Source: Geobacillus genomosp. 3 (lineage in GTDB: Bacteria > Bacillota > Bacilli > Bacillales > Anoxybacillaceae). From it: a stretch of DNA of 64,000 bases. The stretch lies in the NCBI RefSeq assembly GCF_000445995.2, contig NC_022080.4, forward strand, positions 2,878,001 to 2,942,000, in the 5' to 3' direction. Shown here piece by piece: positions 39,022-47,566 of this stretch. How positions within the stretch are numbered: the stretch's first letter is position 1; every line of letters starts with the position of its first letter. Below the pieces are notes generated by a model, which worked only from the letters and a program-made list of their open reading frames with translations, was not told the origin of the DNA and made no database searches. The position numbers were made by a program, and so were the translations under genes.

Positions 39022-40533
39022 TTATGTCCGCTCCGCCGACAGCGCGGATGACGGGGCGGCTTTCCCAAGCGGCGGGATGGACGGATCGCCGACGGCAACG
39101 TGGACGACTTGCACTTCCGTATAGAAATCAAAGCTGTAATGCCCGCCTTCGCGGCCGATGCCGCTGTATTTCGTCCCGCCAAACGGAATGCGCAAATCGC
39201 GGACGTTCGGCGAGTTGACCCACGCCATCCCGCTTTCGATCGCCTGGGCGACGCGGTGGCCGCGCTTCATGTCGCTCGTCCAGACGTACGCCGCCAAGCC
39301 GTACTTGACATCATTCGCCAGCCGAATGGCCTCCTCTTCATCGGCAAAGGACATCACGGCCATGACCGGGCCGAAAATTTCTTCTTGCGCCACTTTCATA
39401 TCGTTGCGGCAGTTAAGCAGCAAAGTCGGCGGCACAAAGTTGCCGCGCTCGAGCCCTTTCGGAACGCCGGGGGCATGGACGCTCGCTCCTTCTTGCCTGG
39501 CGATCTCGATATAGCGGTTCACCCGCTCCCAATGGTCGCGGTGAATGAGCGGCCCCAGTTCGGTCGCCGGGTTCATCGGGTCGCCGATGACGATGCGGTC
39601 GACGCGCTCTTTCAGCCGGGCGACAAATTCGTCGTAAATCGATTGTTCAAGCAACAGCCGCGAGTTGGCCGTGCACCGCTCGCCATTGAGCGAAAATACG
39701 CCCCAAACGGCCGCATCGAGCGCCTGTTCAAGGTCCGCGTCGGCGAATACGATGAGCGGCGACTTGCCGCCGAGCTCCATCGACGTTTTTTTCAACGTCG
39801 CGGCGCTGTTGCGGATGATGTCCATGCCGGTCGTCGTTTCACCGGTAAACGAGATGAGGCGGACATCCGGGTGGGCGACCAGCGCGGCGCCCGCCGTTTC
39901 GCCAAATCCGTGCACGACGTTGAACACCCCGGCGGGAAGCCCGGCTTCATCGATGATTTCCGCCAGTTTATTCGCCGTCAGCGGCGACCATTCGGCCGGC
40001 TTCAAGACGACGGTGTTGCCGGTCGCCAGCGCCGGGGCGACTTTCCACGTCTCAAGCATAAACGGCGTATTCCACGGCGTGATGAGCCCCGCCACCCCGA
40101 CCGGCTTGTAAACGGTGTAGTTTAAAAACTGCCCGTTCACCTGGTACGCTTCGCCGACAAGACGCGTTTTCACCATTTCCGCATAAAAGCGGAAGTTTTC
40201 CGCCGCGCGGGCGGCCTGCTTTTTCGCCTGGCTGATCGGAATGCCGGTGTCAAGCGCCTCTAAATAGGCGATGTCGTCCGAATATGTTTCAATCAGCTCG
40301 GCAATGCGGAACAAATACCGGAGCCTCTTTTCAACCGGCATCGTCCGCCACGGCCCGCCATCAAACGCCTGTTTCGCCGCCCGGACCGCCGCGTCGATAT
40401 CCTCTTTCCGCCCTTCGGCGACTTCGTTGATCGGCTCGTTCGTAAACGGATTAATGTTGCGGAAATACACACCGGCTTCCCCTTCCGCAAACCGCCCATT
40501 GATATAATGAAGCACTTTCGGTTGCCCCGTCAT
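39022..40533 (-). CDS. hpaE: 5-carboxymethyl-2-hydroxymuconate semialdehyde dehydrogenase HpaE
   Basis: 503 residues from the ATG at 40533 (GGAGGGGG upstream). An aldehyde dehydrogenase with the general-base glutamate in SMELGGKSPLIVF, the catalytic cysteine in LNGERCTANSRLLLE, and the NAD-binding GFGETAGAALVAHPDVRLIS. It oxidises the ring-cleavage semialdehyde made by HpaD. Its place between hpaF and the GntR gene supports HpaE over other aldehyde dehydrogenases. Confidence 0.92.
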   Translation of the reverse strand: MTGQPKVLHYINGRFAEGEAGVYFRNINPFTNEPINEVAEGRKEDIDAAVRAAKQAFDGGPWRTMPVEKRLRYLFRIAELIETYSDDIAYLEALDTGIPISQAKKQAARAAENFRFYAEMVKTRLVGEAYQVNGQFLNYTVYKPVGVAGLITPWNTPFMLETWKVAPALATGNTVVLKPAEWSPLTANKLAEIIDEAGLPAGVFNVVHGFGETAGAALVAHPDVRLISFTGETTTGMDIIRNSAATLKKTSMELGGKSPLIVFADADLEQALDAAVWGVFSLNGERCTANSRLLLEQSIYDEFVARLKERVDRIVIGDPMNPATELGPLIHRDHWERVNRYIEIARQEGASVHAPGVPKGLERGNFVPPTLLLNCRNDMKVAQEEIFGPVMAVMSFADEEEAIRLANDVKYGLAAYVWTSDMKRGHRVAQAIESGMAWVNSPNVRDLRIPFGGTKYSGIGREGGHYSFDFYTEVQVVHVAVGDPSIPPLGKAAPSSALSAERT

Positions 40534-40549
40534 TCGTTTCCCCCTCCCG

Positions 40550-40936
40550 CTATGTCCGATAACGCGCATGAATGTTGTTATGCTTATACGTCCCCGCCTC
40601 GCTGAACTCATACAGCTCAAGCGACAGCGCCAAATAGCGTTTCGCCAGCAGCGGGGCGAAATGGTCTTTCATGACGGCAAACAGCTCGTCGCCGACTTCT
40701 TTTTTCACCTGTTCCGGCCGCCCGGCGCCGATTTTCAGCGTCGCGTGCACAAACGCATCGTCTTCCGCGCCGTCGGCCACATAATATTCGCTGAGCCGAA
40801 TGGCGCGCGAACGGATGCCGCCGACGGGAAACACGCCGCGCCGTTTGATCAGCACGCGGTGAACTTTTTCAAGCAAACCGCGAATATCGGCTTCTTCGCC
40901 GAGATTGTCCGTATATTCCACAATAAAATGCGGCAT
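40550..40936 (-). CDS. hpaF: 5-carboxymethyl-2-hydroxymuconate delta-isomerase HpaF
   Basis: 128 residues beginning MPHFIVEYTDNL; after methionine removal the N-terminal proline is the catalytic base of the tautomerase superfamily. The C-terminal LYEFSEAGTYKHNNIHARYR is the HpaF ending. It isomerises carboxymethyl-hydroxymuconate before decarboxylation. It lies 16 bases upstream of hpaE. Confidence 0.93.
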   Translation of the reverse strand: MPHFIVEYTDNLGEEADIRGLLEKVHRVLIKRRGVFPVGGIRSRAIRLSEYYVADGAEDDAFVHATLKIGAGRPEQVKKEVGDELFAVMKDHFAPLLAKRYLALSLELYEFSEAGTYKHNNIHARYRT

Positions 40937-40953
40937 CCTCTCCCCTCCTTTGG

Positions 40954-41691
40954 CTAAACGATGTAGTTGATCAGCCGGCCGATGCGCTCAATTTCGGCCG
41001 CCACTTCATCGCCGGGCTCGACGTTCACCGCTCCTTTTGGCGTGCCGGTCAAAATCACATCGCCCGGCGCAAGCGTCATAAATTCCGTGATGTACTCAAG
41101 CAAATACGGGATGGAAAAGATCATGTCGCCCGTATATCCTTCCTGCACGACCGTTCCGTTGACATACGTCCGCAAACGAAGCGCCATCGGATCGCCGACT
41201 TCCTCATGGCTGACGATCCACGGGCCGAGCGGCGTCGTCCGGTCGCGGTTTTTGACGCGGAAATTCGGCCGGTAATAGTTTTCCAAGTAGTCGCGGACCG
41301 CGTAATCGTTGGCAATCGTGTAGCCGAAAATGTAGTCGTACGCCCGCTCCTCTTTCACCCGGCGGGCCGGGCGGCCGATCACCACCGCAAGTTCGCATTC
41401 GTAATGCATCATGTGGACGCCGGCGGGGCGGACGGTGCGGCCGCGATGGCCGACAAGGGTGTTTTTCCCTTTGAGAAATAAAAGCGGCTCGGCCGGCGCT
41501 GAAAACGACAATTCCCCGGCATGGTCGGCATAATTCAAGCCAAGCGCCACGATCACGCCCGGCTCGACCGGCGGAAGCCATACGACCTCGTGCTCGCTGA
41601 CGGTCATCCCGTCCGGCAGGCGGAGGCGGCCGTCAGCAAGCGGCTCCGCTTCGGTCACCGCGCCGTTCCATGCGACGCGCGCCCGCTTCAT
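40954..41691 (-). CDS. hpaG: Fumarylacetoacetase-family decarboxylase/isomerase, HpaG C-terminal-half type
   Basis: 245 residues. FAH-fold enzyme with the metal ligands ExE in MHYECELAVVIG and an aspartate in YTIANDYAVRD, plus LTGTPKGAVNVEPGDEV at the C-terminus. In E. coli a single two-domain HpaG performs decarboxylation of oxopent-ene-tricarboxylate and isomerisation; here the halves are separate genes overlapping by four bases. This one keeps the full metal site and is probably the catalytic subunit. Confidence 0.88.
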   Translation of the reverse strand: MKRARVAWNGAVTEAEPLADGRLRLPDGMTVSEHEVVWLPPVEPGVIVALGLNYADHAGELSFSAPAEPLLFLKGKNTLVGHRGRTVRPAGVHMMHYECELAVVIGRPARRVKEERAYDYIFGYTIANDYAVRDYLENYYRPNFRVKNRDRTTPLGPWIVSHEEVGDPMALRLRTYVNGTVVQEGYTGDMIFSIPYLLEYITEFMTLAPGDVILTGTPKGAVNVEPGDEVAAEIERIGRLINYIV

Positions 41692-42467
41692 CGTTCCTCT
41701 CCCCCTTCTTCCCGAGCGAGCCGGTTTTCCAGGACGCCGACGCCTTCAATCTCGACGCGCACCACATCGCCGGCCGCCGCGAGCGGGGCGTCAGCCGGCC
41801 AGCCGAAAAACAGCACATCGCCCGGATAAAGGGTCATAAAGTCGGTCACATCGGCCAGCCATTGTTCAACCGGACGGCGAAAACGGCCCGCGCCGGCCTG
41901 TTGGACGAGGAGGCCGTTCACGTATACGCGCACCGAAAGCGCCGATAACGGCGGGGCTTCCCTTTTCGGCACGATCCACGGCCCGACGGGGGCGAACCCG
42001 TCGCGCGCCTGCTCCTTCACCGCCGGCCGATACCGCTGTTCGTGCGGAATCGAGAAATCGTTGACGATCGTATAGCCGTCCACATAATCGAGCGCCCGGC
42101 CCGGCTGCACGCGCGCCGCCGTCCGTCCGATGACAAGGCCGAGCGCCGGAACGGCCCGCAGCTCGTTGACGCCGGGCGGAAGAAACACCGGCCGCCGATG
42201 GGCGTTGATCGTGTTGGCCGGCTTCATGTACAGCACCGGGCCTTCGGGCGGCTTCCGATAAGGGGGCTGATGCATGCGCTCGAAACATCGCTCCCATTCC
42301 AACCGGTCGTTCCACGCCACCCCGTACATCGCCCCGCCAACAGGCGCAGCCCACTCGAGTTCCTCCATCCGGTGCATCCGTCCATGCCATCGCACCGTCC
42401 CGCTTTGCGGCGCGGCCTCCGCCTCAATCATCCCCCGCACGCCGGCTAAGCGCAGTTGCACGTTCAT
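41688..42467 (-). CDS. hpaG: Fumarylacetoacetase-family protein, HpaG N-terminal-half type
   Basis: 259 residues, paralogous to the next gene. It keeps YTIVNDFSIPHEQRY and FMTLYPGDVLFFGWPADAPL, but the ExE metal motif of its partner is replaced (AVPALGLVIG in place of YECELAVVIG), so two glutamate ligands are missing. It may form a heteromer with the other half and act structurally or in only one of the two reactions. It is the first of the two HpaG genes. About 290 bases without a recognisable gene separate it from the DapA-like gene. Confidence 0.82.
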   Translation of the reverse strand: MNVQLRLAGVRGMIEAEAAPQSGTVRWHGRMHRMEELEWAAPVGGAMYGVAWNDRLEWERCFERMHQPPYRKPPEGPVLYMKPANTINAHRRPVFLPPGVNELRAVPALGLVIGRTAARVQPGRALDYVDGYTIVNDFSIPHEQRYRPAVKEQARDGFAPVGPWIVPKREAPPLSALSVRVYVNGLLVQQAGAGRFRRPVEQWLADVTDFMTLYPGDVLFFGWPADAPLAAAGDVVRVEIEGVGVLENRLAREEGGEER

Positions 42468-42758
42468 CCTATCCCCGCCTTTCTTGGTCAGGCTGATGAT
42501 TTCAACGGCTGATGAAACACAATCGTTCTCTCCCGCCGGTGTTGTTCACCGCAAGAAGAGGAGCCGGGCTTGAGCACGTTTCCCAGCTTGAGAACAGCGC
42601 ATTTCGAATTGAGTTTTCGTTGAATCACGCGCCTTTTAGACGCCCGGCTGTTTTCACGCCTTTGCTTGATTCCTCATTTCGGCCATTCGCGGCAAACGTC
42701 CGGCGCGCGCGGTTTCCCATCTTCCCCATCCCCTTCTTCCGCTTCCCGTCCGCTGTTT

Positions 42759-43679
42759 TCACCGTTGCAGCTCTTCGGCCAGCAGCCCGTATTTGACGAG
42801 CGTGCGGCGGATTTGCTGCTGGTGCTCCCCGCTTGGCAAATCGAGCGGCAGCCGGAGCGTCGGGGTGATTTTCCCCATCATGCCGAGCGCCGCCTTGACA
42901 GGGCCCGGGTTCGTTTCAATAAACAGCACATCGTTCAGCTCCATCAGCTCAAAATGGAGATCTTGCGCCCGCTTGATGTCACCTGCAAACCACGCGTCGT
43001 GCAGCTCGGCCACCTTCTGCGGCACGACGTTCGCCGTCGCGCTGATCGACCCGGCGCCGCCGATCGCCAGCATCGGGTAGCACAACAGCTCGATGCCGGA
43101 AAAGAGGAGAAAATCGCGTCCGCAATACAAAAGCACCCGGTTCACATGCTCAAAATCTTTGTTCGACTCCTTCACCCCGATGATGTTCGGGCAATCCTCG
43201 GCGAGCCGCGCCAACGTTTTGACTTCCAAATTGACCGCCGTCCGCCCCGGAATGTTGTAGACGATAATCGGGATGTCAACCGCCTCGGCCACCGCTTTAA
43301 AATGTTTATAGAGCGCGGCTTGAGACGGGCGGTTATAATACGGGACGATGACCATCGCCGCATCGGCGCCCATTTCCTGCGCGAATCGGGTCAACTCAAT
43401 CGTTTCCGCATGGTTGGTCGAGCCCGTCCCCGGCACGAACGGCACGCGCCCGGCCACCGCTTTTTTCGCCGCTTCCATCACCTGTTTCCGCTCGTCAAGC
43501 GTCAGCGAGCTCGGCTCTCCCGACGTTCCGGTGACGGAAATGCCGTGCGTGCCGCTTTCAATATGCCAATCGATAAGCGCGGTCAACGCCGCAAAATCCA
43601 CGTTTCCTTCCTCATCGAACGGCGTGACGACCGGCGCGATCGAGCCGCGCAGCCGTTCTTTCACCTCGCGATGCGCCAT
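42759..43679 (-). CDS. DapA-family aldolase in the hpa cluster
   Basis: 306 residues, a DapA/N-acetylneuraminate-lyase-type class I aldolase. The catalytic tyrosine is in VYNIPGRTAVN, the Schiff-base lysine in IIGVKESNKDFEH, and the substrate loop is GTSGEPSSLTLDER (GTTGE in true DapA). Although often annotated as dihydrodipicolinate synthase, its place between hpaD and hpaG, its own promoter with the cluster's dyads, and the absence of HpaI suggest a pathway aldolase that releases pyruvate. AGGAGGG precedes the ATG. Confidence 0.85.
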   Translation of the reverse strand: MAHREVKERLRGSIAPVVTPFDEEGNVDFAALTALIDWHIESGTHGISVTGTSGEPSSLTLDERKQVMEAAKKAVAGRVPFVPGTGSTNHAETIELTRFAQEMGADAAMVIVPYYNRPSQAALYKHFKAVAEAVDIPIIVYNIPGRTAVNLEVKTLARLAEDCPNIIGVKESNKDFEHVNRVLLYCGRDFLLFSGIELLCYPMLAIGGAGSISATANVVPQKVAELHDAWFAGDIKRAQDLHFELMELNDVLFIETNPGPVKAALGMMGKITPTLRLPLDLPSGEHQQQIRRTLVKYGLLAEELQR

Positions 43680-43722
43680 GTCTCTCCCTCCTATTTATCA
43701 GAATTATCTAAACGTTATATAC

Positions 43723-43770
43723 ATATTACACAAAAATCATATATGAAATCAACTATTAAATTATATATGA
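43723..43770 (-). promoter_or_regulatory. Promoter with two TCATATATGA-type operators before the DapA-like gene
   Basis: TTGATT (43752-43747) and TAATAT (43728-43723) with an 18-base spacer on the minus strand. TCATATATGA at 43737-43746 fills part of the spacer, and TTATATATGA at 43761-43770 lies just upstream, 24 bases (a little over two helical turns) away. Confidence 0.6.
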
Positions 43771-43771
43771 A

Positions 43772-44755
43772 TCAAATGAGGAACGTCGGCTTGACTTTGG
43801 CGAGCGCCGGCTCTTTAGGTTCGACCGGTTGGCCGCTATGAACGTCAAGCACGACCGACGCCTCCTCAAACCAGCTGTCCGGCGCCGCATGCCCCCAAAA
43901 CGTTTGCCGGCGCGGATCATCAAGATCCCAGCGGATCGGCGGGAAATCCGGATCGCTCGTCAAGTAGTCGCCGTTATACAGCTCGATCCGATGGCCATCG
44001 GGATCGCGCAAATAAACAAAGAAGGCGTTCGACAGCCCGTGCCGCCCCGGCCCGCGTTCGATATGCGCCCCATATCCGGACGCCGCCAACACGTCGCACG
44101 CATGAATCAAACTGAGCGGATCCGGCAGCCAAAACCCGATATGATGAAGGCGCGGGCCTTTCCCGTTCATCATCGCCACGTCATGGACGTTTTGTTTCCG
44201 GTGAAGCCACGCCGCCCACAGCTTGCCGTCTTTCGTTTCCGTATACTCCGAGCAGGCAAAGCCGAGGCCGTGCACGTAAAAATCGTACGCCTGCTGAACA
44301 TCAGCCACCATGCAATTGAAATGGTCAATGCGCTGCACGCGGGCGCCGCGGTACAAGTCATACCGCTGCAAAAGCCGCTCCACCGCCGTCATTTGCGCGA
44401 AAAACTCCAGCGGCAGCCCGGACGGATCTTGCACGCGAAACGCCCGGCCGACGGCGCGCTGACTCCGTGCGTCAACCCATTTTGGCTCCAACTGCCTGGC
44501 GGCGAACCAACGGTAAAGCTCCTCAAGTTCCCGCTCCGATCCCACTTTATAGCTGATCGCCTCGACGGCGGGACGGTCCGCCTTTTTCAACAGCAAGCTA
44601 TGGTGTTGGTACTCTTCCAACCCGCGCAAATACAAATGCCCTTCATCCGCTTCCGTCACGACAAAGCCAAGCACCCGTTCATAAAAATCGCGCGCCGCCG
44701 CCAAATCCGTCACATGCAGCACCGCGCGGGCCGCACGAATAATGGAAAATGCCAT
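43772..44755 (-). CDS. hpaD: 3,4-dihydroxyphenylacetate 2,3-dioxygenase HpaD
   Basis: 327 residues, type I extradiol dioxygenase made of paired vicinal-oxygen-chelate modules. The metal ligands are His145 in RIDHFNCMV, a histidine at 204/205 in PRLHHIGFW and Glu258 in HRIELYNGDY, in line with the homoprotocatechuate dioxygenases of Arthrobacter and Brevibacterium. It cleaves the ring beside the hydroxyls, using Fe(II) or Mn(II). It starts 14 bases after hpaB. Confidence 0.93.
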   Translation of the reverse strand: MAFSIIRAARAVLHVTDLAAARDFYERVLGFVVTEADEGHLYLRGLEEYQHHSLLLKKADRPAVEAISYKVGSERELEELYRWFAARQLEPKWVDARSQRAVGRAFRVQDPSGLPLEFFAQMTAVERLLQRYDLYRGARVQRIDHFNCMVADVQQAYDFYVHGLGFACSEYTETKDGKLWAAWLHRKQNVHDVAMMNGKGPRLHHIGFWLPDPLSLIHACDVLAASGYGAHIERGPGRHGLSNAFFVYLRDPDGHRIELYNGDYLTSDPDFPPIRWDLDDPRRQTFWGHAAPDSWFEEASVVLDVHSGQPVEPKEPALAKVKPTFLI

Positions 44756-44769
44756 CGTCCTTCCCCCTT

Positions 44770-46248
44770 TTACTGTTCGCTATTGGCCGGAATGTGCACG
44801 CTTGTGGCCGTCCGCAAAAAATCATGGATGAGCTGTTTGTAATACGCTTTTTCATATCCGTCGAAATATGCCATCCCCATCCGCACCGGGTCGCCGAAAA
44901 AGTAATATTCATAATGCGTCTGCCGGGCGCCGAACGCGCTCATCGTAAGGTCCCAGGCGAGCCGGAACAGCTGGACGCGCTCATAGCCGTCCACCGTCGC
45001 CCCTTGCATGGCGCGGCGAACGATATCGCCGATTTCTTCATGATGGAAATCGGCTTCCGTCGGAATCGCCATCAACCCCGATGCGCCTAAAATGCGAATG
45101 ATCTCCGCCAAACGCGGATACACGCGCGGGTACCAGTTGCGCGCCGCATCAAGCGCGGCAAAATCCGGCGTCATCGTTCCCCAGCGGTCCGGCTTGGCGT
45201 TATGCTCAGCCCGGTACAAGTGGCTTCTCATCGTCTCCAAAACGAGCATGATTTCCGCCCCTTTGTCTTTCACGTGCTGGAACTCGCCGATGCCGATCGC
45301 GTCCATCAGGCAAAGCGTGACGCCGAGCAAAAACTCCGTTTTGACGATGTTTTTCGCCACGACTTGGTGCGACATATGGACAACGGCGTTCGTCTCGCGG
45401 AACGTCCGGTTGCAAATCGACGAATTGCCGCACACAAACACGCGCTCCCACGGCACGAACACATTTTCAAATGAAACGATCGCATCGCCTTCTTCAAAGC
45501 GGGAGGCGAGCGGATGGTCCCATGCGCTCCGTCCGTAGTCAAACGCCTCGCGGCAAATGAACTTGACGCCCGGCGTGTTGTTCGGGATGGCGAAAGCGAG
45601 CGCGTACGGGTCCTCTCCGGAAGACGATCTTTTCACCGTGGAGGGAAACACTAAAATTTCATCGGTAATGCCGCCTTGCGTCGCCAACAGACGGATGCCG
45701 CTGACGATAATGCCGTCTTTTCGCCGCTCCACCAAATGAAGCGGCACATCGGCGTCTTTCTGTTCATGAAGCGCCTTTGCGCGATTCATTTGCGGATGGA
45801 TGAGCGTATGCGTCAGGCTGATGTCGTTTTCGCGCGCATATTCATAGTAACGTTTCGCGTTTTCGGCAAACATCGGATCATCTTCGGCAAATAGATCGTT
45901 GGCAATGCCCATGGCCATGACTTCGGCGTTCAAATAATCGGGAGAGCGGCCCATCATCCCCGCCGACATATGCGCCCACTCTTGCGTCGCCTCGCGCCGG
46001 GCGATGAGCTCGTCAACCGTTGTCGGCTGAATAAACGTCATGCCGACAAGCTGCCCGGTTGTCGGCGACCGGTACAACATTTTGTCCGGCTTTTCATATT
46101 GCCGGTCATAAAGCGCCGCCATCGAGCGGACGACGTTGCGAAACGCCGGATGCTCGGTGACATCCCCGACTTTTTCCCCGTGGATGTACACGCTGCTTTT
46201 CGCCTGCTTGAGGCGTCCCATGTACTCTTGACCTGTTTTCGCCGGCAT
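44770..46248 (-). CDS. hpaB: 4-hydroxyphenylacetate 3-monooxygenase, oxygenase component HpaB
   Basis: 492 residues from the ATG at 46248, which has GGAGGG seven bases upstream; ATGs further upstream would place that ribosome site inside the gene. FADH2-using monooxygenase with an acyl-CoA-dehydrogenase-like fold: YMGRLKQAKSSVYIHGEKVG, SYFP-type substrate loop region ending AFAIPNNTPGVKFICREAFD, and FENVFVPWERVFVCGN. It hydroxylates 4-hydroxyphenylacetate to homoprotocatechuate, with HpaC. First gene of the cluster. Confidence 0.95.
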   Translation of the reverse strand: MPAKTGQEYMGRLKQAKSSVYIHGEKVGDVTEHPAFRNVVRSMAALYDRQYEKPDKMLYRSPTTGQLVGMTFIQPTTVDELIARREATQEWAHMSAGMMGRSPDYLNAEVMAMGIANDLFAEDDPMFAENAKRYYEYARENDISLTHTLIHPQMNRAKALHEQKDADVPLHLVERRKDGIIVSGIRLLATQGGITDEILVFPSTVKRSSSGEDPYALAFAIPNNTPGVKFICREAFDYGRSAWDHPLASRFEEGDAIVSFENVFVPWERVFVCGNSSICNRTFRETNAVVHMSHQVVAKNIVKTEFLLGVTLCLMDAIGIGEFQHVKDKGAEIMLVLETMRSHLYRAEHNAKPDRWGTMTPDFAALDAARNWYPRVYPRLAEIIRILGASGLMAIPTEADFHHEEIGDIVRRAMQGATVDGYERVQLFRLAWDLTMSAFGARQTHYEYYFFGDPVRMGMAYFDGYEKAYYKQLIHDFLRTATSVHIPANSEQ

Positions 46249-46282
46249 TTTCATTCCCTCCATTTTCACGTATAATGGGATA

Positions 46283-46296
46283 AGAAAGCGCTATCA
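46283..46296. promoter_or_regulatory. cre-like CcpA site downstream of the hpaB -10
   Basis: Minus strand TGATAGCGCTTTCT fits TGWNANCGNTNWCA except at the last position, and contains the symmetrical core AGCGCT. Placed after the -10, it would block transcription when CcpA is active on good carbon sources. Confidence 0.65.
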
Positions 46297-46314
46297 TTCA
46301 GAATGTTCGGAATT

Positions 46315-46343
46315 AATATAACATATGATTTCATATATGAAAA
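46315..46343 (-). promoter_or_regulatory. hpaB promoter containing a perfect 14-bp palindrome
   Basis: TTTTCA (46343-46338) and TATATT (46320-46315) with a 17-base spacer on the minus strand. The perfect palindrome TTTCATATATGAAA (46329-46342) covers the -35 and half of the spacer, a classic repressor position. Confidence 0.65.
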
Positions 46344-46399
46344 ATACAAAAAACATTACCTAATTCATATAAAAAATATATAAACAGGGGGAGAAACGG

Positions 46400-47293
46400 A
46401 TGATCGATCTAAAACAGCTCAAGTACTTTACGACGATCGTCGAGGAAGGACAAATTACAAAAGCGGCCAAAAAGCTGCACATCGCCCAGCCCCCGCTCAG
46501 CCAGCAGCTGAAGCAGCTCGAGGAAACGCTGGGGGTGACTTTATTGGAACGAAGCACGAAAAAATTGGAGCTGACCGAACCGGGAAAAGTGCTGTACGAA
46601 CGGGCGAAACAGCTTCTTCAGCAGCTCGATGACGCCTTGTTGGAAGTGCGCGAGATCGAAGAAGGGGCAAAGGGGACGCTGTCCATCGGCTGTGTCAAAT
46701 CTTGCTTCTATTACTTATCCGAGGTGATGGAGCCTTTCCACCGCTCGTTTCCCAACATTAAGTTTCACCTTCGCGAAGGGGACAGCTTTTTAATCGGCGA
46801 ACTGTTAAGAGAGCGCATCATCGACATCGGCATCGTCCGCCTGCCCATCGACGACCTTCGGCAGTATGACATCATTTCGCTTCCAAGCGAACCGTACGTC
46901 GCCGTTTTGCCCGCCCAATGGCCGGCACGCGGGCCGCATATGCATGTGCGGGAATTCCGCGGGCTTCCGCTGTTGCTTTTGCACCGCATCCACGGCAAAG
47001 GCCAATATGAGCTGGTCGTTCACGAATGCCGCCGCCATGGGTTTGAGCCGAAAATCGTTTGCGAATGTCCTGACGCGACCGTCCTCCTTTCGCTCGTCGC
47101 CAAAGGAATCGGCGCCACCATTCTTCCCCAATCAACCGTTTCCTTTTTTCCGGTTCCCGGCATTCGGGTGTGTTCTCTCGTTGATTTCAGCGTCCAGGCC
47201 GAAGCCGCGGCCATTGTGGATCAAAGCCGGCATCTCTCTAAGAGCGCCCGCCATTTCTTATCGTTCTTGCAACATCGGTTGGGCGGAATGTGA
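46400..47293 (+). CDS. LysR-family transcriptional regulator
   Basis: 297 residues. The N-terminal winged helix is textbook LysR (MIDLKQLKYFTTIVEEGQIT, AAKKLHIAQPPLSQQLKQLE), followed by the effector domain (GTLSIGCVKSCFYYLSEVME, ATVLLSLVAKGIGATILPQS). It is divergent from hpaB with about 150 bases between start codons, the usual geometry for LysR activation of the neighbour. AGGGGGAG precedes the ATG. The inducer is presumably a pathway compound. Confidence 0.92.
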   Translation: MIDLKQLKYFTTIVEEGQITKAAKKLHIAQPPLSQQLKQLEETLGVTLLERSTKKLELTEPGKVLYERAKQLLQQLDDALLEVREIEEGAKGTLSIGCVKSCFYYLSEVMEPFHRSFPNIKFHLREGDSFLIGELLRERIIDIGIVRLPIDDLRQYDIISLPSEPYVAVLPAQWPARGPHMHVREFRGLPLLLLHRIHGKGQYELVVHECRRHGFEPKIVCECPDATVLLSLVAKGIGATILPQSTVSFFPVPGIRVCSLVDFSVQAEAAAIVDQSRHLSKSARHFLSFLQHRLGGM

Positions 47294-47566
47294 CTTGCCG
47301 CCGCTAACGTTTTAGAGAGCGAGGCCTATGCGCCCTATGGCGGTAGAAAGCCGGTGAACAGCGAAGTCTCTAGAAAGATGGGGAAAAACAACAAATTCGC
47401 TCGATTTGTGAGAAATCGCCAAAAAGGAAGTGATGGCGTTACAAAGTTTTCCATTTGAGAAAAACGGTTGGAGAGCAGCCTTTTAGATTGATGCGCAACG
47501 CAACGAAACAGCATACGCACCGCCAGGTTTTTCAATTTGAGAAACAGAGGAGGAATCAGCATTTCC

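Noticed and set aside
42468..42758. Possible extra gene (such as hpaH) between the HpaG halves and the DapA-like gene
   Set aside because: No frame in this gap has a ribosome site or family-like sequence; the longest run as arginine-rich antisense reads.
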